13,572 nucleotides of DNA from DATMBL01 sp035559295 (GTDB lineage Bacteria > Desulfobacterota > Binatia > UBA9968): positions 1 through 13,572 of the forward strand of contig DATMBL010000045.1 of NCBI GenBank assembly GCA_035559295.1. Direction: 5' to 3'. Made by a program: the position numbers and the translations under genes. The notes beneath the pieces were generated by a model that saw only the letters and a program-made list of their open reading frames with translations, was not told the origin of the DNA and did not search any database. Shown one piece after another: positions 6,457-13,572 of this stretch (within the stretch, counting starts at the first letter, position 1; every line of letters begins with the position of its first letter).

Positions 6457-7284
6457 CTAACCTTCTGAAAGATCGATAAAGATCCCGTCGGGATCCGAGA
6501 TCGTGTGGCGCGCGTAACGGCATGAGGCGATGAGCGCCACGCGGCGCTCGCCTTCGTCGGGCGAGCTGACGATCGGTTCGTTCATGGCGGGATCGCAAGC
6601 GCGCAAACCCGAAAGATCGGTCTTTACGGCATCCACGCTTTCGACTTTGAATCCCAAGTGCTCCAGTCCCGGCCGGTCGATGCCGGCGCCCGCATAGTCG
6701 CTCATGCGCCAGGGAGCGACGATCAGTGTTACCCTGCCGTCGGTGAGATAAAAGTTCGGATCTTCCAGAGCTTTGTCCTCCTCCGCGAGATCGAACAGTT
6801 CGCGATAAAACGTCGCGACGGCCGCCGGATTCATCACACGCAGCTTGATGTGCCCGATCTGGCGTTTTTCCTGCCGGCTCGGCTCGACATAGACGTCCCG
6901 GCGGTTGGCCATTCCTTCTTGCGTGAGATCGAAGTAATTCCCCTCCGGATCGTGAGCCCCGAAAGTTGCGAAGGGCCGATTCGACGGCCGCTTGAGCACG
7001 GCTACCGACGGATAGCGCTCTTTGATGCGCGCGCAGGTTCGTTCGACGTCGTCCACGTCGAGTCCGAAATGATGCAGCCCCGGTACATAGCCGGGCTTCC
7101 GCCCGATCACGGTCATGCCGACGTACCCGTCGCTCACGCTGAGCGCGTAGTTTGTCCGGACCGCCTTTTCTTCCTCCGCCGACCCCGGCTTCGATCGCTT
7201 CATGCCAAAAACCGCTTCGTAGAACCGGCTCTCGCGGACGAAATTCTCACTGACGATCGCGACATGCTGGATTCTGGTCGGCAT
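6457..7284 (-). CDS. Two-domain VOC superfamily protein (extradiol dioxygenase/glyoxalase-like)
   Basis: The product is 275 aa with two vicinal-oxygen-chelate domains. Domain 1 (about 3-122) carries H7 (RIQHVAIV), H71/H72 (GLHHFGLDV) and the HDPEGNYFDL end. Domain 2 (about 141-273) carries H145 (IGHIKLRV), H209 (GLEHLGFKV) and the SDPDGIFIDL end. The His positions of domain 2 correspond closely to those of BphC-type extradiol dioxygenases (His146, His210). However, the third ligand position, normally Glu, appears to be Asp in both domains (D119, D271). Ring cleavage is therefore possible but not shown; glyoxalase, isomerase or binding roles remain open. The start is the ATG at 7284, preceded by GGGAGAGG; the frame stays open to 7356, which would overlap the Rieske gene. 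It lies 23 nt after the Rieske stop on the same strand, so it is co-transcribed and probably acts on the oxygenase product or a related compound. Confidence 0.83.
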   Translation of the reverse strand: MPTRIQHVAIVSENFVRESRFYEAVFGMKRSKPGSAEEEKAVRTNYALSVSDGYVGMTVIGRKPGYVPGLHHFGLDVDDVERTCARIKERYPSVAVLKRPSNRPFATFGAHDPEGNYFDLTQEGMANRRDVYVEPSRQEKRQIGHIKLRVMNPAAVATFYRELFDLAEEDKALEDPNFYLTDGRVTLIVAPWRMSDYAGAGIDRPGLEHLGFKVESVDAVKTDLSGLRACDPAMNEPIVSSPDEGERRVALIASCRYARHTISDPDGIFIDLSEG

Positions 7285-7307
7285 ATCCTCTCCCGCGCCA
7301 ACCTGGC

Positions 7308-8585
7308 TCACACCGGATGGTATTCGCGCTCGAATTTGCGCCAGTACTGTTTCCAATCGGTCGAAGCCGGCACGACTTCGGACAGAACCACGAGATGCGG
7401 AAAACGGTTTCGCTGCGGGTCCCTGACGACGTGCTGCGGATCGCGCCCGGCTGCGACATCACGGATTGCATTCGCCAGCAGTTTACGGGCCGCGACGATG
7501 GCTTTGTCCGACGAGACCAGGTGCTCGCGGGTGCGATCCTGGATCGGACCCTGACTCTCGCTAGCGAATGCATCGTGCGCTTGAAAGTTGAAGCCCATGC
7601 CGGTGAAGGTCTGGTTCTTCATCGAGCCGCGGTCCTGGAGATAGCGGTTGCCCGCGTTTCGAATCAGCCGGTAATCCGCACCGAGTTCCGCGCGACTCTT
7701 CGCCAGCAGTTCCGGCGCAAGCGCTCTCTCTCGACTGAACATGAAGACGTATTTCCAGTGGCGCGTATCATCGATCGGCACGTGCCAGTGAACGGCGTAA
7801 CCTTCCCCCACGGTCGAACCGCCGAAGGCGGACAGGTTCGGCATGACGAAGTTCGTGATCCGGAGATAGAGGCTTCCGCTCTCAGTCGCGCGAAGGGTGT
7901 AAATCCGTAGCCCGAAATCGGTGACTTCAACCTCAATCGTCGGCGCGCTGTCTCTCCCGAGCAATACGTTATCCGCAGTCGTGGCGCCGCGGACGAGGCG
8001 ACCACGAGAAGTTTTCTCGTCGCCGATGTATTGGTGCAGAAAGGACAGGTGCACGGGATCGACGTTGCCTTCGTTGGCCTGGAGGTAGTTACAGTCATAA
8101 CGGATCTTGACGGCAGAGCGTTGCGGCGCCGGCACCTCGAGAAATTCGTAGCGAGGGAGCAACGGCGGCTCCCCCGGGCCCATGTATGCGAAGATGACGC
8201 CGCCGCGTTCCTGGCACGGATAGGCGGGATGTTGAATATCGGCTCTGCGCGCGCCGCCGCCGGGCTCGCCGGGTTGCTCGAGAACCCTGCCGCAGACATC
8301 GTACAGCCAACCATGGTAGAGACAGCGTAGCCCGCCGTCTTCGACGCGGCCGTAACTGAGATCGGTTCCTCGATGCGAACAGTGGATGTCGAGAAGACCG
8401 AGACGACCGGCGTCGTCGCGAAAAAGCACGAGTTTTTCGCCGAGAACCGTTACCGGCAGCGGCGCCGCGCCCTCCGGCAGCTCTTCGGCGAGCGCCACGG
8501 GTTGCCAGTACCGTCGGAGCAGATTGCCGCACGGCGTGCCGGGCCCGGTCTCGGTGAGGAGCCGATTTTCTTCCGCTGAGATCAT
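7308..8585 (-). CDS. Rieske non-haem iron oxygenase, alpha subunit (phthalate 4,5-dioxygenase type)
   Basis: This 425-aa cytoplasmic oxygenase inserts oxygen into an aromatic or related substrate using electrons from a separate reductase. The Rieske cluster motif is complete: C69-S-H71 and C88-L-Y-H91. The catalytic domain has the mononuclear iron motif NEGNVDPVHLSFLH with H179 and H184. The acidic third ligand probably lies in the segment HDAFASESQGPIQDRTREHL (337-356), which is strongly typical of the phthalate/vanillate-type group. Length fits the homomultimeric alpha-only oxygenases. The ATG at 8585 has only a poor Shine-Dalgarno. It is first in a two-gene unit with the VOC protein. No ferredoxin, reductase, beta subunit or regulator is in the window, so the electron donor must be encoded elsewhere. 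The substrate is not predictable; demethylase or monooxygenase activity is also known in this group. Confidence 0.88.
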   Translation of the reverse strand: MISAEENRLLTETGPGTPCGNLLRRYWQPVALAEELPEGAAPLPVTVLGEKLVLFRDDAGRLGLLDIHCSHRGTDLSYGRVEDGGLRCLYHGWLYDVCGRVLEQPGEPGGGARRADIQHPAYPCQERGGVIFAYMGPGEPPLLPRYEFLEVPAPQRSAVKIRYDCNYLQANEGNVDPVHLSFLHQYIGDEKTSRGRLVRGATTADNVLLGRDSAPTIEVEVTDFGLRIYTLRATESGSLYLRITNFVMPNLSAFGGSTVGEGYAVHWHVPIDDTRHWKYVFMFSRERALAPELLAKSRAELGADYRLIRNAGNRYLQDRGSMKNQTFTGMGFNFQAHDAFASESQGPIQDRTREHLVSSDKAIVAARKLLANAIRDVAAGRDPQHVVRDPQRNRFPHLVVLSEVVPASTDWKQYWRKFEREYHPV

Positions 8586-8763
8586 CGATGCTTAGGGGCG
8601 GCGATTCCTTCGCCCGCCAGCCGCAACATAAGACGATTCACGAACCGAGTTCAACACTGGCTCCTCCCGTTATCGCTTGGTCGAGGTCGATGGGCGCCGA
8701 CATTGAACGCAAGCCCGCACGCATGGAGAACTGCCATGGCGGCTTCTGCATTCGGCAAGAAAA

Positions 8764-8792
8764 TTGATTTGACTCCTCCGGGGTGTTAGAGT
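8764..8792 (+). promoter_or_regulatory. Candidate promoter of the tRNA-Pro gene
   Basis: TTGATT (8764-8769) and TAGAGT (8787-8792) each match the sigma70 hexamers at 4 of 6 positions with a 17-bp spacer. Transcription would start near 8799, about a dozen nt before the mature tRNA. The nearby TTGACT at 8769-8774 is a better -35, but no -10 sits at the right distance from it. Confidence 0.35.
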
Positions 8793-8811
8793 TCGGGCTG
8801 ACGTCGGCCGT

Positions 8812-8888
8812 CGGGGCGTAGCGCAGCCTGGTAGCGCACACGCTTGGGGTGCGTGTGGTCACCGGTTCAAATCCGGTCGCCCCGACCA
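8812..8888 (+). tRNA. tRNA-Pro, anticodon GGG
   Basis: This is a 77-nt cloverleaf with encoded CCA (8886-8888). The acceptor stem CGGGGCG pairs with CGCCCCG, the D stem is GCGC/GCGC, and the anticodon stem CACGC/GCGTG encloses the loop TTGGGGT, giving anticodon GGG. A five-base variable region is followed by the T arm ACCGG-TTCAAAT-CCGGT. The first base C and discriminator A fit bacterial tRNA-Pro. It decodes CCC and CCU. All stems pair without mismatch. Confidence 0.97.
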
Positions 8889-8899
8889 TTCCCTTATGG

Positions 8900-8935
8900 C
8901 CGTTCAAGCCGTTCAAGATGTTCAAGCCCTTCAAC
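8900..8935 (+). repeat. 9-bp imperfect tandem repeat, four units, just after tRNA-Pro
   Basis: Units are CCGTTCAAG (8900-8908), CCGTTCAAG (8909-8917), ATGTTCAAG (8918-8926) and CCCTTCAAC (8927-8935). The first two are identical; the third and fourth each differ by two. They begin 12 nt after the CCA end. The unit is not part of the tRNA itself, although the TTCAA core echoes its T loop. Confidence 0.6.
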
Positions 8936-9016
8936 CGGTATGGAGCACTAGCGGCTTAGAGCCGGCATCAAACGTTTCGGTGAAGAGCAGGGAACGAATA
9001 AGTTCGCCCAGGCTCG

Positions 9017-11811
9017 TCAGCTGACCGCTTCCAGAAGGGCGACGGGGAAGCCGCGGAAAACCTCCGCTAACGGTAACACCTTGCCGTTGCCGCCGAGATC
9101 GGCGCGCAGTTCATTTCCGGTGAAAACGTTCAACCACTGTTCGGGCGCCTCGGAGGCGAGCGGCAGTATCGTCTCGCCCCATCGGCCATGCGGGTTTTGC
9201 GGATCGGAGATCTTCGTGGTGAGCCGTGGGACGGCGACGAGGGCGCACGACCGCTCATATCGTCGTTCGAAGGCGTAAACGTGATCGGCCGCGGCGCCGA
9301 GCGCGCGTAGCGGAACGTAGGCGCCGCGGCTAAAAAGCTCGCCGTGCTCGCGCCGAAACCGCAGAGCCTTGTAGATCACGTAGAGCTTGATTCTGCCGTC
9401 CGGCCAGTCACGCAGCAACTCTTGCAAGAATTCGGTGCGGTCGGCTTGCTCACGATGCTTTATCGCATCGAGCAGCTCCCGCCTTCGGCGAAAATCCACC
9501 GCGCGACGGTTGTCGGGATCGACGAAGCTCAGGTCCCAGAGCTCGGTGCCTTGATAGAAGTCCGGGACTCCCGGCGCGGCTGCTTTCACGAGCGCCTGGG
9601 ACAGCGAGTTGAGCATCCCGTGAAAGGCGATCGTTTGAACAAACGTCGCCAGCTCCACCAGAAACCGGTTGCCTTCCACCGGCTCGAGCGACCGCTCGAT
9701 AAAGCGGGTGAACGCCTCTTCATACGCCAGGTCCGGCTTCAGCCACTCGGTGTGAACCTTGGCTTCGCGCACCGCCTTGGTGACGTACGCCTTCAAACGC
9801 TCGCGGTACGAGTCATCGAGGTCGCCCGTGACCGGGAAGGTGCCGGCAAGCGTTTGGTAGAGAAAGTACTCGTCGTTTCTATCGGGTACCTCGCGGCCCC
9901 GAAGAGCCGTCTTCTTCGCTCGATTGAGGCGGCTCCACGCCCGGACGGAGCGTTCCCATTGCTCGGGCAGCTCCGAGAGCACGTTGAGCCTCGCCCGGGC
10001 GTCTTCGCCGCGTTTGGTATCGTGCGTGGCGGTCGCGTTCATCGAGTGGGGCCAGCGGCCGATTCGCTTGACGTTGAAACGATGGAACTCATCGACGGAG
10101 ATTCCGAATTTCGCGGGATTGCCGCCGACCTCGTTGAGCGAGAGCAGCCGGTTGTAGACGTAGAGGGTGGTATCCTCGAAGCCCTTGGCCATCAAAGGAC
10201 CGGTGAGCTGTTGGAAGCGCATGATGAAATGCGTCCAGTCGCGCTTTTCCCCGTCGCCGGGTTCGCCGCCGTCGAGAAGCAGAAATCGTTGGATAAAATT
10301 CAACTCGAGCATGAGGCCGGGGTTTGATTCTTTGGCCCTGCGGATCGTTTCCTCCAGCCGCGCGCGATCCTCACGAGAAAAAAACTCCTGGTTGACATAG
10401 CTTCGATACACGGGAAAAAACGTGAGCGCTTCCACGAGCGCTCGCCTGAGACCGTAGAGCGTCACGTCCGCGGCGTGCCGGTCGCGGCTCGAAATGCGCT
10501 TGAGCAAGTGCGCGAGGCCGTCAACGTCCCCCGCCATGTATTTGCCGATGATCAGCCGCTTCTTTTCAATCGCGATATCGTTGCAGGAGGCCTCCAGGCC
10601 GGTGAAGCGCTGATAGATCTGCGTCATCCTGCGTTCGTTGTCACGCGCGCAGAAAATGCCGTTCAAATAGTTCAGGAAGTCGTAACCCGTGGTGCCCTCG
10701 ACCGGCCACTCGGCGGGCAGGGTCTCGTCGAGATCGAGAATTTTCTCGACCGTGAGATACCGATCGCCCAACTCCTGCCGGAGCTTGTTCAAGTAGCTCG
10801 AAGGATCATAAAGCCCGTCGATGTGATCGACTCTAAGCCCCGTCCACCGACCGGCCCCGACGAGCTTGAAGATCAAAGCGTGCGTCTGACGGAAGACTTT
10901 CTCTTCCTCCACGCGAAGCGAAATCAGCTCGTTGATATTGAAAAACCTCCTGTAGTTAAGCTCCTCGGCGGCGACCTTCCAAAACGAGAGGCGGTAGAGC
11001 TGCTCGCCCAGGAGTTGGTCGAGCGCGTTGAAGCTGGCCGGGTCGCCTCTTACGCCGTTGAAGCGAGAAACGTTGGCGTCGATCGCTTCGCGAATCGTTT
11101 CGTTTGTGCTGTAGAGTTCCCACAACATCGCCTTGATGAAAGCGATCTGATCCGTGCGCTCGGCGTTCTCTTCTCTGGGCGGCAGGTTCTTGAGCACGTA
11201 CAGCACGCCCAGGTATTTGATGAGATCGGGATGACGCGGGCCGAGCTTCCGACGGAGCGCGCCGAGGCCGTTGCCCAGGACCGTCGCGTAGGACTCGATG
11301 TGGAGCGGGAGTGTCAAGGCGTAATAATTCACGGTCAGGCCGTTTTCGGCGTAGCGCAGTGTGATCTCGCCCTTTTCCAAACTGGTCCCGTAAAAGTCGC
11401 CGAGGAACGGCGCCAGGACCCTGCCCCTGATGCTTTCGTACGGATGGTTCCAGTCGATGTCGAAATAGTCGCAGTAAGGCGAGCCCCGACCGTTTTCGAG
11501 CACGTCCATCAGCAAGCGATTGCGGCCGTCATACGCCATGTGGTTCGGGACGATATCCTGGATCCAACCCATACCGTGGCGGTGAACTGCGGTAACCACC
11601 GACTCGAACTCGTCGCTCGTGCCCAGTTCCGGGTTGAGCCTGCCCGGATCGACCACGTCATAGCCGTGGAGGCTTCCCGGGCGCGCGTGGAAAACGGGCG
11701 AGGCGTAGAGGTCGGTGATGCCGAGGTCCCGCAGGTACGAAACGACCTCCCGCGCGTCGACGAAGCGGAATTCAGGAGTGAACTGGAGGCGATAGGTCGC
11801 GAGCGGCAATC

Positions 11812-11815
<4 letters not shown>
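9017..11815 (-). CDS. treY: Maltooligosyl trehalose synthase (GH13_26), (1->4)-alpha-D-glucan 1-alpha-D-glucosylmutase
   Basis: TreY converts the reducing-end alpha-1,4 link of a maltooligosaccharide to alpha,alpha-1,1, giving maltooligosyl trehalose. The 932-aa protein starts with the typical ATYRLQFTPEF segment. GH13 regions are DIVPNH (87-92), GLRVDHIDGL (326-335) with probable nucleophile D330, YLTVEKIL (353-360) with acid/base E357, and NATATHDTKRGED (593-605) with transition-state D599. A long insert with the EDTTLYVYNRL motif (547-557) is also typical of TreY. The start is GTG at 11815. Its first bases overlap the TGA stop of the debranching enzyme (4-nt GTGA overlap), so translation is coupled. 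It is the last gene of this minus-strand unit before the tRNA. treZ, its usual partner, is absent from the window and could lie upstream of the debranching gene. Confidence 0.95.

Positions 11816-13572
<1,757 letters not shown>

Noticed and set aside
7317..7910. 197-aa plus-strand ORF opposite the Rieske oxygenase
   Set aside because: It is antisense to a complete, motif-bearing gene.
8638..8934. 98-aa minus-strand ORF reading MVGATGFEPVT...
   Set aside because: It is the antisense translation of the tRNA-Pro gene and the adjacent repeat. This peptide is a familiar artefact of annotated bacterial genomes.
8952..8964. Small hairpin (CGGCT-TAG-AGCCG) downstream of treY
   Set aside because: A 5-bp stem with no T-run on either strand; not enough for a terminator call.

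Overview
This 13.6 kb window of GC-rich DNA (roughly 60% or more by eye, with C/G-ending codons dominating the chromosomal genes) looks like the chromosome of a free-living, metabolically versatile bacterium of soil, sediment or groundwater type. A Bug/TctC-type solute receptor, an amidohydrolase, a phthalate-dioxygenase-type Rieske oxygenase, a VOC protein and a glycogen-to-trehalose module suggest a proteobacterium or a related uncultured lineage. Nothing visible fixes the taxon.

Layout. (1) 1-1390: the 3' part of an insertion sequence of the ISNCY (IS1202-like) type. The DDE transposase frame is open at the left edge, and two direct repeats mark the right end. (2) 1493-4789, plus strand: amidohydrolase, D-2-hydroxyacid dehydrogenase (1 nt apart) and, 89 nt on, a secreted Bug/TctC receptor. 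This is probably one catabolic operon for an unknown organic acid or amide. (3) 4883-5689, minus strand: an exported SAM-methyltransferase fold fused to a C-terminal beta-strand domain. (4) 5816-6408, plus strand: a possible short ORF leading into a small secreted four-cysteine protein of unknown function. (5) 6457-8585, minus strand: a Rieske oxygenase alpha subunit followed by a two-domain VOC protein, probably an aromatic-ring module without its reductase. (6) 8812-8888, plus strand: tRNA-Pro(GGG), followed by a short 9-bp tandem repeat. (7) 9017-13572, minus strand: glgX/treX-type debranching enzyme (5' end beyond the window) overlapping treY by 4 nt. GlgX/TreX trims alpha-1,6 branches and TreY converts the chain end to a maltooligosyl-trehalose. 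The hydrolase TreZ that would release trehalose is not in the window.

No gene-free stretch exceeds 300 bases. The longest are 5690-5958 (divergent promoter region, with a candidate 46-codon ORF), 8586-8811 (upstream of the tRNA, with a candidate tRNA promoter) and 1278-1492 (IS right end plus a candidate promoter).

I see no clearly new multi-gene system, no CRISPR array and no defence island. The parts most worth a second look are the exported methyltransferase fusion, the neighbouring unknown cysteine-rich secreted protein, and the VOC protein, whose two metal sites both seem to carry Asp where extradiol dioxygenases use Glu.
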